The translations under genes were made by a program, and so were the position numbers. DNA of 64,000 nucleotides from assembly GCF_042676065.1 (NCBI RefSeq), contig NZ_JBHTJO010000001.1, forward strand, positions 1,922,001-1,986,000, in the 5' to 3' direction. This stretch comes from Methyloligella solikamskensis. Lineage in GTDB: Bacteria > Pseudomonadota > Alphaproteobacteria > Rhizobiales > Methyloligellaceae. Shown piece after piece: positions 25,048 to 33,579 of this stretch. The notes below the pieces were generated by a model. The model was not told where the DNA came from, made no database searches, and saw only the letters and a program-made list of their open reading frames with translations. Numbering within the stretch: position 1 is the stretch's first letter; each line of letters begins with the position of its first letter.

Positions 25048-26034
25048 CTACCACCTCACGAGAAGTGCACCCCAGGTGAAGCCACCCCCCATGGCCTCCA
25101 TCAGCACAAGATCGCCGGGCTGGATACGCCCGTCCTGAACCGCAACATTTAGTGCCAGCGGGATGGATGCCGCCGAGGTATTGGCGTGCTTGTCGATGGT
25201 AACCACGATCCGTTCCGCCGGCAGCTTCAGCCTCCGGGCCGCGCCATCGAGGATTCGCTTGTTGGCCTGATGGGGCACGAACCAATCGATGTCTGAGGGC
25301 TCCAGACCGGACATTTCAAGCGCTTCGTCAATGGCTTCAGCGATCTTTATGACAGCATGTCTGAAGACTTCAGGCCCATCCATCCGCAGATAGCCGGCCG
25401 TGCCCGTGGTGCACGGGCCGCCATCCACATAAAGCTTGTCGCGGTAGCGGCCATCGGAGCGCAGGCAGGCGGCCAGGATGCCCCGATCGGTCGAGGCGCC
25501 GGGCTGCAGCTCCGCCTCGACGACGACCGCGCCGGCGCCGTCGCCGAACAGGACGCAGGTGTTGCGGTCCTTCCAGTCGAGGATGCGGGAAAACACTTCG
25601 GAGCCGATCACCAGCGCCCGCTTATAGGGGCCAGCGCGCAGGAAGTTGTCCGCTGTCGAAAGCGCATAGACGAAGCCGGAGCAGACGGCCTGGATATCGA
25701 AGGCCGCGCCCTGGGTAATGCCGAGCTCGGCCTGGATGGTCGTTGCGGTGGCTGGAAAGGTCTGGTCGGGGGTGGAGGTGGCGAGCACGATCAGGTCGAT
25801 GTCGCTGGCATCCATCCCTGCATTGGCGAGCGCCTCCTTGGCGGCAGCCAGCCCCATGGTGGAGGTGTATTCGCCCTCGCCTGCGATACGCCGCTCACGG
25901 ATGCCGGTGCGGGAGGCGATCCACTCGTCGTTGGTTTCGACGAATTCGGAAATATCCGCATTGGTCATGATGCGCTCGGGCAGGTATCCACCACAGCCCT
26001 TCACGACCGTTCTCAACACACTCACGTTGGCCAA
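25048..26034 (-). CDS. fabH: 3-oxoacyl-[acyl-carrier-protein] synthase III
   Basis: 328 aa, standard KASIII length. It condenses acyl-CoA with malonyl-ACP to begin fatty-acid synthesis. The catalytic triad is visible: C118 (IQAVCSGFVYAL), H255 (FVPHQANKRI) and N285 (DKHANTSAASIPLAL). GDGAGAVVVE and GGGFTWG near the end are further landmarks. It starts 11 bp after plsX, so both first steps of lipid synthesis are co-transcribed. Confidence 0.97.
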   Translation of the reverse strand: MANVSVLRTVVKGCGGYLPERIMTNADISEFVETNDEWIASRTGIRERRIAGEGEYTSTMGLAAAKEALANAGMDASDIDLIVLATSTPDQTFPATATTIQAELGITQGAAFDIQAVCSGFVYALSTADNFLRAGPYKRALVIGSEVFSRILDWKDRNTCVLFGDGAGAVVVEAELQPGASTDRGILAACLRSDGRYRDKLYVDGGPCTTGTAGYLRMDGPEVFRHAVIKIAEAIDEALEMSGLEPSDIDWFVPHQANKRILDGAARRLKLPAERIVVTIDKHANTSAASIPLALNVAVQDGRIQPGDLVLMEAMGGGFTWGALLVRW

Positions 26035-26045
26035 ACTCCTCGGGC

Positions 26046-27089
26046 TTAAGCGGCACCTTCGAGCTGGAGCTCGGCCTGGAAGCGGGCAACGTCGTCGGCG
26101 AGCCGGCGCACCACATCGCTGGAGGCCATATCGGAGGCCAGATCGATGGCGCTGGCGAAACCGGTCGCGTCGGTGCCGCCATGGCTTTTCACGACGATGC
26201 CATTGAGACCCAGGAAGATGCCGCCATTCAACTGGCGGGGATCCATCTTGTCTCGGAGCGCGCCGAACGCGCCCTGAGCCAAAACAGCTCCCATGCGGGC
26301 CAGAAGGGAGCGTCCCATGGCGGCCCGCAGGTATCCTGCGATTTGCTTAGCCGTTCCCTCTGCGGTCTTCAAGGCGATGTTGCCGGTGAAGCCGTCAGTG
26401 ACGACCACGTCGACGGCGCCACGGCCGATATCGTCGCCCTCGACGAAGCCATGATACCGGAAGGACAACGGCGTCTCGCGGAGTGCCTGACCGGCCTCCT
26501 TGATGTGGTCGAGGCCTTTGATCTCCTCGACGCCGATATTGAGGAGCCCGATGGAGGGCTGCTCCAGATTGAACACGGCGCGGGCCATGGCCGCTCCCAT
26601 GACGGAGAACTCGATCAGCTGGCGGGCATCGGCGCCGACATTTGCGCCGACATCGAGCACGATGCATTCGGAATCGATGGTGGGCCAGATGGCGGCGATG
26701 GCCGGGCGGTCGACCTGCTCCAGGGTGCGCAGGCAGAACTTCGCCATGGCCATGAGCCCGCCCGTATTGCCGGCGGAGACGGCGGCGTCGGCCCGGCCGT
26801 CCTTCACCATCTGCAGTGCAAGCCACATGCTGGAATGCCAGCGGCCCTTGCGGAGGGCCACGGACGGCTTCTGGTCCATGGTGACCACCACATCGGTGTG
26901 GATGATCTCCGAGCGCTCCTTGAGCTTCTTGTAAGGCTCCAGAAGCGGCCGGATCAGATTTTCGTCGCCGATCAGGAGGAAGCGCAGATCCGGATTCCGG
27001 ACCAGCGCATCGGCCGCCCCGGGTACGACGACCTCGGGACCTCGGTCCCCGCCCATGGCATCGAGCGATATGGTGACAGGCGCACCCAT
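26046..27089 (-). CDS. plsX: Phosphate acyltransferase PlsX
   Basis: 347 aa. It converts acyl-ACP to acyl-phosphate, the donor for glycerol-3-phosphate acylation by PlsY. Landmarks are ISLDAMGGDRGPEVVVPGA at the N-terminus, VSAGNTGGLMAMAKF near residue 110, and LDVGANVGADARQLIEFSVMGAAMAR. It is a soluble, membrane-associated Rossmann-like protein of normal length. Neighbours are fabH (11 bp downstream) and the YceD-like gene (123 bp upstream); no rpmF lies between, as is usual in rhizobia. Confidence 0.96.
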   Translation of the reverse strand: MGAPVTISLDAMGGDRGPEVVVPGAADALVRNPDLRFLLIGDENLIRPLLEPYKKLKERSEIIHTDVVVTMDQKPSVALRKGRWHSSMWLALQMVKDGRADAAVSAGNTGGLMAMAKFCLRTLEQVDRPAIAAIWPTIDSECIVLDVGANVGADARQLIEFSVMGAAMARAVFNLEQPSIGLLNIGVEEIKGLDHIKEAGQALRETPLSFRYHGFVEGDDIGRGAVDVVVTDGFTGNIALKTAEGTAKQIAGYLRAAMGRSLLARMGAVLAQGAFGALRDKMDPRQLNGGIFLGLNGIVVKSHGGTDATGFASAIDLASDMASSDVVRRLADDVARFQAELQLEGAA

Positions 27090-27212
27090 TGTCTTCTTAC
27101 CGATCTGGATGAATCATTTCGCGGCCGGACGGCCTGGCCCCCAAAAATGGCCCGAAGATACTCAAAAGCCCCTCCCTGACAACCCTCGTGACGCGCGCCA
27201 TGCTCTTGAGGC

Positions 27213-27797
27213 CTAGTTGCGCTTCAGCTGTTCCAACACCGCAAACGGGTTCTCGCGCGTTTCTGCCGCATCGCCTTCGCCGCTCTTGCCCTCCTCCCAT
27301 TCGAAGGCTGCGCCTTCGCGTCGGGGGTAAGGAGTAAGCGCGAGCGCGAAGGTTTCGTAGACCAACCGCCCCAGGTCGATGGTGCCGTCGACGATGGGTT
27401 CCGGCCATTCGGCCAGCGGATCGCCGGCGGAGCCCGCCTCGGCCTCCTCCCGCTCGATAGCGTGAATACGCGTCAGAGGCCAGAACTCGGCTTCGACAGG
27501 CATATCGATCATTTCGTCCACGGGCTCCAGGGTCACCACGCAGGTCTGGATCGCCTTCGCCTCCAAGCGGCCCTTGAGCCGTATCGACCCCCCTGACGCC
27601 TTTCGCAAGGTGTAGGTGAAGAGCAGGCGCTCCAGGCTTTTCAGATCCTGAAGGGAAGCGATCTCCTTCAGCTCGGCCTCGGTCGGTTCGATCACCTCCT
27701 CCTGGCCGTGGCGAATGGTCTCGACCTTCACGATCCGCTTGAGGGGGGATTCCTGATCGATCTCCGGGTCGGGTGCCGTCTTACGATTTTTCGACAT
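27213..27797 (-). CDS. YceD/DUF177 family protein
   Basis: 194 aa from the ATG at 27797 (MSKNRK), overlapping the end of the chaperone gene by 17 bp. Its DUF177 core includes RLKGRLEAKAIQTCVVTLEPV, where the single conserved cysteine corresponds to the CxR/C signature, and a C-terminal DLGRLVYETFALALTPYPR. In many bacteria and in plant plastids YceD relatives act in 23S rRNA accumulation and ribosome assembly. Linkage to plsX is conserved. It is rich in Glu/Lys and cytosolic. Confidence 0.85.
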   Translation of the reverse strand: MSKNRKTAPDPEIDQESPLKRIVKVETIRHGQEEVIEPTEAELKEIASLQDLKSLERLLFTYTLRKASGGSIRLKGRLEAKAIQTCVVTLEPVDEMIDMPVEAEFWPLTRIHAIEREEAEAGSAGDPLAEWPEPIVDGTIDLGRLVYETFALALTPYPRREGAAFEWEEGKSGEGDAAETRENPFAVLEQLKRN

Positions 27798-28344
27798 CTG
27801 AGACCTCCGGGAATTGCACGTTTCCATCACGCAGGTCGGTGAAATGTTGTTCCGCCAGCCCTACGGTCACTTTGTGAAGATAGTCGCTCAATGCGCCGCT
27901 TGCAGCCTCGGCCTGTTCTTCCGGCATGGGAAGAAGCTCTGCCAGAGCCTTGCGGAAAGAGTCCTTTTCGGCGCCGTAGGCCTCTTCGAGCGCGTTGATC
28001 ACGCCGTGAGTCTTAGCGCAGATATCGCGGACCCGCTTTGGCACCTTCAGGTCGCTCACGCCCATCTCGCGCAGCACCGTATCCATATCGGCGCTGAAGA
28101 GATCGACAAGCTCCTGGGCCATCTCCTGGGCTTTGGCTTGACCCTCGCCGCTTTCCGCCTGGAGACGGCGGAGAACGGCGAATATATGCACAGTCAGCAT
28201 GGACAGGCGGCCTTCCAGGGTGTCGGGTACCCCGAACTCTGAGTAAAAGACCGGCAGCCGTGCCTGCGCCACAATCGCGTCATAGAGTTTTTCTGCATTA
28301 ACGCGATTGGGCGAATGCCGTCTTAGCCAATTGAACGGGTTCAT
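27781..28344 (-). CDS. Ubiquinol-cytochrome c chaperone (CBP3 family)
   Basis: 187 aa from the ATG at 28344 (MNPFNWLRR), where family similarity begins; the frame continues up to 28401. Conserved CBP3/UPF0174 segments are AEKLYDAIVAQARLPVFYSEFGVPDTLEGRLSMLTVHIF split around residues 19-57, and MGVSDLKVPKRVRDI. In mitochondria Cbp3 escorts newly made cytochrome b into the bc1 complex, and the bacterial protein is thought to assist the same complex. It overlaps the YceD-like gene by 17 bp and is divergent from bamE. Confidence 0.88.
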   Translation of the reverse strand: MNPFNWLRRHSPNRVNAEKLYDAIVAQARLPVFYSEFGVPDTLEGRLSMLTVHIFAVLRRLQAESGEGQAKAQEMAQELVDLFSADMDTVLREMGVSDLKVPKRVRDICAKTHGVINALEEAYGAEKDSFRKALAELLPMPEEQAEAASGALSDYLHKVTVGLAEQHFTDLRDGNVQFPEVSDVEKS

Positions 28345-28506
28345 GAATTCGGCATCGATATGAGCGCTGGGGCGGACCAGTCTATAGAATTGATCAACCA
28401 CTTTCGGCGATTCTTAGCCAGTGGCGCGATCTTAGACTGAAGGCCGGGCTGCATGCTATGTGGCCCGTCGGATAACGGACATTTTCTGCGAGAGGAATGG
28501 CTTTTC

Positions 28507-29019
28507 GTGCCAGGCACCGGAACCAAACGCGCAAATCCATCGATTTCGGCCCTAGCGGGGCTCTTCATGGGCGGCCTCATGCTGCCGCTGGCCGGCTGCG
28601 GAAGCGCTGCGACCATCGACCATCACGGCCATGTCTTCACCGACGTGGACACGTCTTTGGTGCGTCCGGGCATGACCAAGGAAGACGTTGAGCTGACGCT
28701 CGGCTCGCCGGACACCACGGGCACGATCAACGGCGATAGCTATTACTATATCTCGAGCACCCAGAAATCCGTCGCCTTCCTCAAGCCCTGGGAAATCGAC
28801 CGGCAGGTGATCGCCGTCTACTTCAACGGCAGCGAACGGGTCCATCACGTCTCGCATTACGGGCTGAAGGACGGCATGGTCGTCGACTTCGCCAATGACG
28901 AATCCCCTGCCCGCGGCAAGGACGCCTCGATGATTCAGGAGCTGTTCGGCAACGTCGCCCAGCGTGGCATGTTCAAGAAGCAGCACGAGAACTCAGCGAC
29001 GCCGGGTCCGGGGCTTTAG
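28507..29019 (+). CDS. bamE: Outer-membrane assembly factor BamE (SmpA/OmlA lipoprotein)
   Basis: 170 aa from a GTG at 28507 with AGAGGA about 11 nt upstream; an ATG at 28453 is an alternative but gives an untypical N-terminus. The signal segment ALAGLFMGGLMLPLAGC ends in a lipobox. The BamE fold follows, with VRPGMTKEDVELTLGSPDTTGTINGDSYYYIS split around the conserved beta-strands. It is an outer-membrane lipoprotein of the BAM complex. The C-terminal extension after residue 125 is typical of alphaproteobacterial BamE. Its divergence from the CBP3 chaperone gene is conserved in the order. Confidence 0.85.
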   Translation: MPGTGTKRANPSISALAGLFMGGLMLPLAGCGSAATIDHHGHVFTDVDTSLVRPGMTKEDVELTLGSPDTTGTINGDSYYYISSTQKSVAFLKPWEIDRQVIAVYFNGSERVHHVSHYGLKDGMVVDFANDESPARGKDASMIQELFGNVAQRGMFKKQHENSATPGPGL

Positions 29020-29071
29020 GCTCAGCCTGAAACCGTCAGCAAACGGCTTCTTCAAAAGCCTTCCGAATACA

Positions 29072-29107
29072 AGAACGGCCGAGCTCGAAACCGAGCCCGG
29101 CCGTTCT
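29072..29107. terminator. Bidirectional hairpin between bamE and hppA
   Basis: AGAACGGCC (29072-29080) and GGCCGTTCT (29099-29107) pair perfectly. An inner CTCG/CGAG stem extends the structure. It sits in the 108 bp between convergent bamE and hppA stops, the expected place for a shared terminator. U-tracts on both sides are weak. Confidence 0.6.
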
Positions 29108-29127
29108 GCTATCTGGTTCTGATACGT

Positions 29128-31245
29128 CTAGTGCGCCAGGACGGCGAGCAGCAGAAGCGCCACGATATTGGTGATCTTGATCATCGGGTTCACGGCAGGG
29201 CCTGCGGTGTCCTTGTAGGGATCGCCGACCGTGTCGCCGGTCACCGCGGCCTTGTGGGCCTCGGAGCCTTTGCCGCCGAAATGACCGTCCTCGATGTACT
29301 TCTTGGCATTGTCCCATGCGCCGCCGCCGGCGGTCATGGAAAGCGCCACGAAGAGGCCGGTGACGATCACGCCGAGAAGCATGGCGCCCACGGCCGAGAA
29401 GGCCGCGCTCTTACCCGCGATCAGATAGATCACGAAGTAGAACACGATCGGGCTCAACACGGGCAGAAGCGAGGGAACGATCATCTCCTTGATCGCCGCC
29501 TTGGTGAGCAGGTCGACCGCGCGTCCGTAATCGGGACGCTCGGTGCCCTTCATGATGCCCGGCTTCTCCTTGAACTGGCGGCGGACCTCTTCGACGATCG
29601 CAGCACCGGCGCGGCCCACGGCCGTCATGGCGATGCCGCCGAAGAGATATGGCAGAAGGCCGCCGAGGAAGAGCCCGACCACCACATAGGGGTTGGAAAG
29701 GCTGAAGGTCGGATCGACACCCTCGAAATACGGGAATTCCGCCGGGTTCGCGGCGAAGTATTTCAGGTCTTCCGTATAGGCCGCGAACAGCACCAGGGCG
29801 CCGAGACCGGCAGAGCCGATGGCGTAGCCCTTGGTGACCGCCTTGGTGGTGTTTCCAACGGCGTCCAGCGCATCCGTCGTGTTGCGCACATCGGCCGGCA
29901 TCTCGGACATCTCGGCGATGCCGCCGGCATTGTCCGTCACAGGACCGAATGCATCGAGCGCCACGATCATGCCGGCGAGGGCCAGCATGGTGGTCACGGC
30001 GATGGCGATGCCGAAGAGTCCGGCGAGACCATAGGTGACTAGGATGCCGGCGATGATGACCAGGGCCGGCAGCGCCGTCGATTCCAGGGAGATGGCGAGC
30101 CCCTGGATGACGTTGGTGCCGTGGCCGGTGACCGAGGCTTGCGCGATGGACTGCACCGGCCGGAAGTTGGTGCCGGTGTAATACTCGGTGATCACCACGA
30201 TGAGGGCGGTGATGACGAGGCCGACCATGCCGCAGAAGAACAGCGACCAGCCGGTGAAGGTGGTGCCGCCGACGGCGAGTTCCGTGTCCATGCCGATGAG
30301 GAAGGCGGTGAGCGGCCAGAGCCCGATCAGAGAGAGCACGGCGGTGGCGATAACGCCTTTATAGAGCGCGCCCATGATGGACTGGCTGGCTCCCAGGCGG
30401 ACGAAGAACGTGCCGATGATGGAGGTCAGAACGCACATGCCGCCGATGGCCAGCGGATAGAGCATGATGGAATAGAGGTCCGAGTTGCCGCTGAAATAGA
30501 TCGAGGCGAGCACCATGGTGGCCACAACGGTCACGGCATAGGTCTCGAACAGGTCGGCGGCCATGCCGGCGCAGTCGCCGACATTGTCACCTACATTATC
30601 GGCAATGGTGGCCGGGTTGCGCGGATCGTCTTCCGGAATGCCGGCCTCGACCTTGCCCACCAGGTCGCCGCCCACGTCGGCGCCCTTGGTGAAGATGCCG
30701 CCGCCCAGACGGGCGAAGATGGAGATCAGCGAGGCGCCGAAGCCGAGGGCTACAAGCGCATCGATCACGACGCGTGAATTGGGCGCATAGCCGAGGAATT
30801 CGGTCAGCACGAGGAAATAGACGGAGACGCCGAGCAGCGCGAGGCCCGCAACCAGCATGCCGGTGATGGCGCCGGCGCGGAAGGCGATGCTCAAGCCCTC
30901 GGCCAGGCCGGTCTTCGAAGCCTGGGCGGTGCGGACATTCGCGCGGACCGATACGATCATACCGATGAAGCCCGCCGCGCCCGACAGGATCGCACCGATA
31001 GCGAAGCCGATGGCCTGGGGCAGACCGAGCAGGAAGAGGCCGGCGATGAAGATGACCACGCCGACGGCGGCGATGGTCATATATTGGCGAGACAGGTATG
31101 CGCGCGCGCCTTCCTGAATGGCTTTCGCGATTTCCTGCATCTTCGCGGTGCCGGCGTCGGCTGCGAGAACCGCGCGCGTCGTGACGAGTCCATAGACGAT
31201 GGACAGCGCCCCGAAGGCAATAATTGCATAAAGAACCCAAGTCAT
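29128..31245 (-). CDS. hppA: K(+)-insensitive pyrophosphate-energized proton pump
   Basis: 705 aa with about 16 transmembrane helices. It couples PPi hydrolysis to proton export across the inner membrane. The PPi/Mg site is in GGGIFTKGADVGGDLVGKVE (181-200) and DNVGDNVGDCAGMAADLFE (216-234). In GNTTKAVTKGYAIGSAGLGAL the lysine K468 and threonine T471 occupy the positions that distinguish the K+-independent subfamily. It follows thiL by 309 bp on the same strand, with repeats in between. It may recover energy from PPi released by biosynthesis. Confidence 0.97.
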   Translation of the reverse strand: MTWVLYAIIAFGALSIVYGLVTTRAVLAADAGTAKMQEIAKAIQEGARAYLSRQYMTIAAVGVVIFIAGLFLLGLPQAIGFAIGAILSGAAGFIGMIVSVRANVRTAQASKTGLAEGLSIAFRAGAITGMLVAGLALLGVSVYFLVLTEFLGYAPNSRVVIDALVALGFGASLISIFARLGGGIFTKGADVGGDLVGKVEAGIPEDDPRNPATIADNVGDNVGDCAGMAADLFETYAVTVVATMVLASIYFSGNSDLYSIMLYPLAIGGMCVLTSIIGTFFVRLGASQSIMGALYKGVIATAVLSLIGLWPLTAFLIGMDTELAVGGTTFTGWSLFFCGMVGLVITALIVVITEYYTGTNFRPVQSIAQASVTGHGTNVIQGLAISLESTALPALVIIAGILVTYGLAGLFGIAIAVTTMLALAGMIVALDAFGPVTDNAGGIAEMSEMPADVRNTTDALDAVGNTTKAVTKGYAIGSAGLGALVLFAAYTEDLKYFAANPAEFPYFEGVDPTFSLSNPYVVVGLFLGGLLPYLFGGIAMTAVGRAGAAIVEEVRRQFKEKPGIMKGTERPDYGRAVDLLTKAAIKEMIVPSLLPVLSPIVFYFVIYLIAGKSAAFSAVGAMLLGVIVTGLFVALSMTAGGGAWDNAKKYIEDGHFGGKGSEAHKAAVTGDTVGDPYKDTAGPAVNPMIKITNIVALLLLAVLAH

Positions 31246-31554
31246 AACCGGCTGCTCCCTTGTATGAGCATTGCTTCAATTTTGGAGGGAGTGCGCACGC
31301 GGAACTGCGTGCTTGGAGAGACCCGCCCATCCTCCCTTCAGGCGTGTTTCCCTTGCGCCTTTTCGGCGCGGTCTTCTTGGCGCCTTCAGGCGCGGTCGTT
31401 CCTTGCATTTGGGCGGCAAGTCGCGCGACTCTTCGCCGCGCGGAAAATGCCAAAGATGGCGCGCGGAAGCAACAAAACGCTTGTCCGTCAGCAAGATCGC
31501 GGTGGACGGGTTGGGGGCTATATGCCCTGGGAACGGCTCAAGGCAGCCCCGGCC
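31246..31554. other. 309 bp intergenic region thiL-hppA, no gene seen
   Basis: No convincing coding frame: short frames here have no ribosome-binding site. It holds two tandem hairpin repeats (31351-31397) and, near 31256-31246, the hppA ribosome-binding region (AGGGAGCAG on the minus strand). It presumably contains the thiL end and an hppA promoter/leader. Confidence 0.6.
31351..31397. repeat. Two tandem 23/24-bp hairpin repeats upstream of hppA
   Basis: Copy 1 (31351-31373) and copy 2 (31374-31397) are both of the form CCTTG/CTTGG, GCGCC, 4-5 nt loop, GGCGC, GGTC. Each is itself an inverted repeat with arms GCGCC/GGCGC. The pair lies about 110 bp before the hppA start on the transcript side. 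Confidence 0.6.
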
Positions 31555-32580
31555 TCAGAAATGGCTGAAGCTGCGCCTTTCCAGGTTCATGGGCGCGCCG
31601 TCCGCACCGATAAAGACCGCTGTCGTGGGCGGGCCGGCGTCGACGCTTCCGATCCGGGTGACGCGCACCCCTGCTCTTTCCGCGTCGATCTCGAAGGCCC
31701 GGGACCTGTTCGCGGGGATAGCGGCGAGGATCTCGTAATCGTCTCCGCCGCCGAGAAGCGCGGGCAGCAGAGCCGGGTCGCTCTGGCAGGCCTTCGTGGC
31801 GGGCTCTGACAGCGGTACCCGGGAGGCCTCGACGCGGGCCTGAAGACCGCTTGCGATGCAGAGCTTGTCCAGATCGCCACCCAGCCCGTCGGAGAGGTCG
31901 ATGGCCCCATTGGCGTGATGGCGGAGCGCCGGAGCCAGCGTGGTCCGCGGGTGGGGCTCCCGGTAGCGGTTCACAAGATAGGCTGCCTCGTCCTCCGAAA
32001 GGCCCCAGCGCTCGGCCAGGCTCGGATACCTCAGAAGCCGAAGCCCGAGAGCTGCATCGCCGATGGTGCCCGAGACATAGAGGCCATCGCTGGGTTTGGC
32101 GCGGGAGCGCAGCACGGCCTGACCTTCCGGCACGCGGCCAATGGCCGTGATGGTGAGCGTCAGCGGTCCTGGGGTTCCGGTGGTATCGCCGCCGATCAAG
32201 GCCGCGCCCGCCTCCTCCTGAAGCTGCTCCAGCCCCTTCGCCAGGCCTTCCAGCCATTCCGGCGACTGCATCAGCGAATCGTCCTCCGGCAGACTCAGGG
32301 CCAGGAGATAGGCTATCGGCTCGGCACCCTTGGCGGCGAGGTCGGACAGGCTGACGGCGAGGGCTTTGTGGCCAATGGCCTCGGGCGGATCGCCGGGCAA
32401 GAAATGGACCGTATCAATCAGGGTGTCGGTGGTGACGACGAGGTCGTCGCGAGATCCGCCGCGAAGAAGAGCTGCGTCGTCGGTGAGGCCGAGGCTGGCG
32501 GGGTCGGTGGCCAGGGGCGCAAAGAAGTGCGCAATGATGTCGAACTCGCCGAGCCGTTCCCGATCCGGCGGGGGTGCCAT
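31555..32580 (-). CDS. thiL: Thiamine-monophosphate kinase
   Basis: 341 aa. It phosphorylates thiamine monophosphate to the active cofactor thiamine diphosphate with ATP. N-terminal GEFDIIAHFFAPL precedes the Asp-rich ATP/Mg motif SLGLTDDAALL. VVTTDTLIDTVHFLP, LAVSLSDLAAKGAEP and IDLSDGLGGDLDKL are further AIR-synthase-like signatures. Its start overlaps the nusB stop as TGATG. It is the last gene of the glyA-to-thiL riboflavin/NusB group. Confidence 0.95.
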   Translation of the reverse strand: MAPPPDRERLGEFDIIAHFFAPLATDPASLGLTDDAALLRGGSRDDLVVTTDTLIDTVHFLPGDPPEAIGHKALAVSLSDLAAKGAEPIAYLLALSLPEDDSLMQSPEWLEGLAKGLEQLQEEAGAALIGGDTTGTPGPLTLTITAIGRVPEGQAVLRSRAKPSDGLYVSGTIGDAALGLRLLRYPSLAERWGLSEDEAAYLVNRYREPHPRTTLAPALRHHANGAIDLSDGLGGDLDKLCIASGLQARVEASRVPLSEPATKACQSDPALLPALLGGGDDYEILAAIPANRSRAFEIDAERAGVRVTRIGSVDAGPPTTAVFIGADGAPMNLERRSFSHF

Positions 32581-33104
32581 CAGCCTTGCCCCTGCTCTGC
32601 GGTGACGCCTGGCGCATCAGGCGCGGGCGGCGCCAGCTCCTCTGGCCGCACTTCCTTGGCGATCCGGTCCAGCAGGCCGTTCACGACCTTGGGCTCGTCC
32701 CCTTCGAAGAAGGCATGGGCCAGGTCGACATACTCGTTGATGGAGACGCGGGCCGGCACGTCGGCGCGGCGCAGGATCTCGAAGGTCCCGGCGCGCAGGA
32801 TCGCCCGCAGGATGCTGTCGATGCGGGTGAGATGCCAGCCTTCGGCCAGGCGCTCGTTGATCAGGGGATCGATGCGGCGCTGCTCGGCAACCACGCCTTG
32901 AATGAGATCTGTGAAGAAGGCTGTCTCGGCCGCGTGGATCTCTTCGCCGTCGATGGCCTCGCCGATGCGATGCTCCTGGAACTCCGCCGCGACCGCCGTC
33001 AGGTCGATGCCCGTCATGTCCATCTGATAGAGGGCCTGGACGGCGGCGAGCCGCGCGGCGCTGCGGGAAGCGGCGCGCTTGTTTGTCTTTTCGGGCTTCG
33101 TCAT
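32580..33104 (-). CDS. nusB: Transcription antitermination factor NusB
   Basis: 174 aa, about 35 residues longer than E. coli NusB at the two ends. The all-helical core begins ASRSAARLAAVQALYQMDMTG and ends INEYVDLAHAFFEGDEPKVVNGLLDRIAKE, the family signature region. It binds boxA RNA with NusE (S10) in rRNA antitermination. It starts 2 bp after ribH and overlaps thiL by one base, the usual ribH-nusB-thiL arrangement. Confidence 0.95.
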   Translation of the reverse strand: MTKPEKTNKRAASRSAARLAAVQALYQMDMTGIDLTAVAAEFQEHRIGEAIDGEEIHAAETAFFTDLIQGVVAEQRRIDPLINERLAEGWHLTRIDSILRAILRAGTFEILRRADVPARVSINEYVDLAHAFFEGDEPKVVNGLLDRIAKEVRPEELAPPAPDAPGVTAEQGQG

Positions 33105-33106
33105 CG

Positions 33107-33577
33107 TCAGCGGCGGCTTGCGGAGGAGAAGTGGTGCTCCAGCTCCATGAGCGAAAGACAGGCGGCCGCAGCGCTCCCGCCCTTGTTACGGCGGTCGACG
33201 GCGGCGCGCTCCCAGGCCTGCTCGCGGGTCTCGCAGGTCATGATGCCGTTGCCGATCGGAACTGCGTGATCGACAGCAAGCTGATGCAGTCCGGCAGACG
33301 ACTCCTTGGCCACCACGTCATAGTGGCTGGTTTCGCCGCGGATCACGCAGCCCAAGGCAATACAGGCACGATGCCGCCCGGCCCGTCCGACAAAGCCGTT
33401 GGCAAGTGCCAGGCTCAGGGCCAGCGGGATCTCCAGGGCGCCGGGGACGAAGATGCGCTCATATTGGACGCCGTACGTCTCGAGTTCCTCAATGGCGCCC
33501 TTCACGAGCTCCTCGGCAATATCTTCGTAGAAGCGCGCCTCGATGATGAGAACCGAAGGAGAGGTTTTGCGCGCCAT
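33107..33577 (-). CDS. ribH: 6,7-dimethyl-8-ribityllumazine synthase
   Basis: 156 aa. It joins the pyrimidine intermediate with dihydroxybutanone phosphate to form lumazine, the penultimate step to riboflavin. Landmarks are IIEARFYEDIAEELVKGAI, VPGALEIPLAL, ALGCVIRGETSHYDVV (the active-site histidine region) and PIGNGIMTCETREQAWERA. It forms an icosahedral or pentameric assembly in the cytosol. It lies 2 bp after ribB and 2 bp before nusB. Confidence 0.96.
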   Translation of the reverse strand: MARKTSPSVLIIEARFYEDIAEELVKGAIEELETYGVQYERIFVPGALEIPLALSLALANGFVGRAGRHRACIALGCVIRGETSHYDVVAKESSAGLHQLAVDHAVPIGNGIMTCETREQAWERAAVDRRNKGGSAAAACLSLMELEHHFSSASRR

Positions 33578-33579
33578 GA

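Noticed and set aside
30596..31453. 285-codon minus-strand frame running into hppA
   Set aside because: Out-of-frame reading of the hppA N-terminus; Arg/His-rich and unlike a protein.
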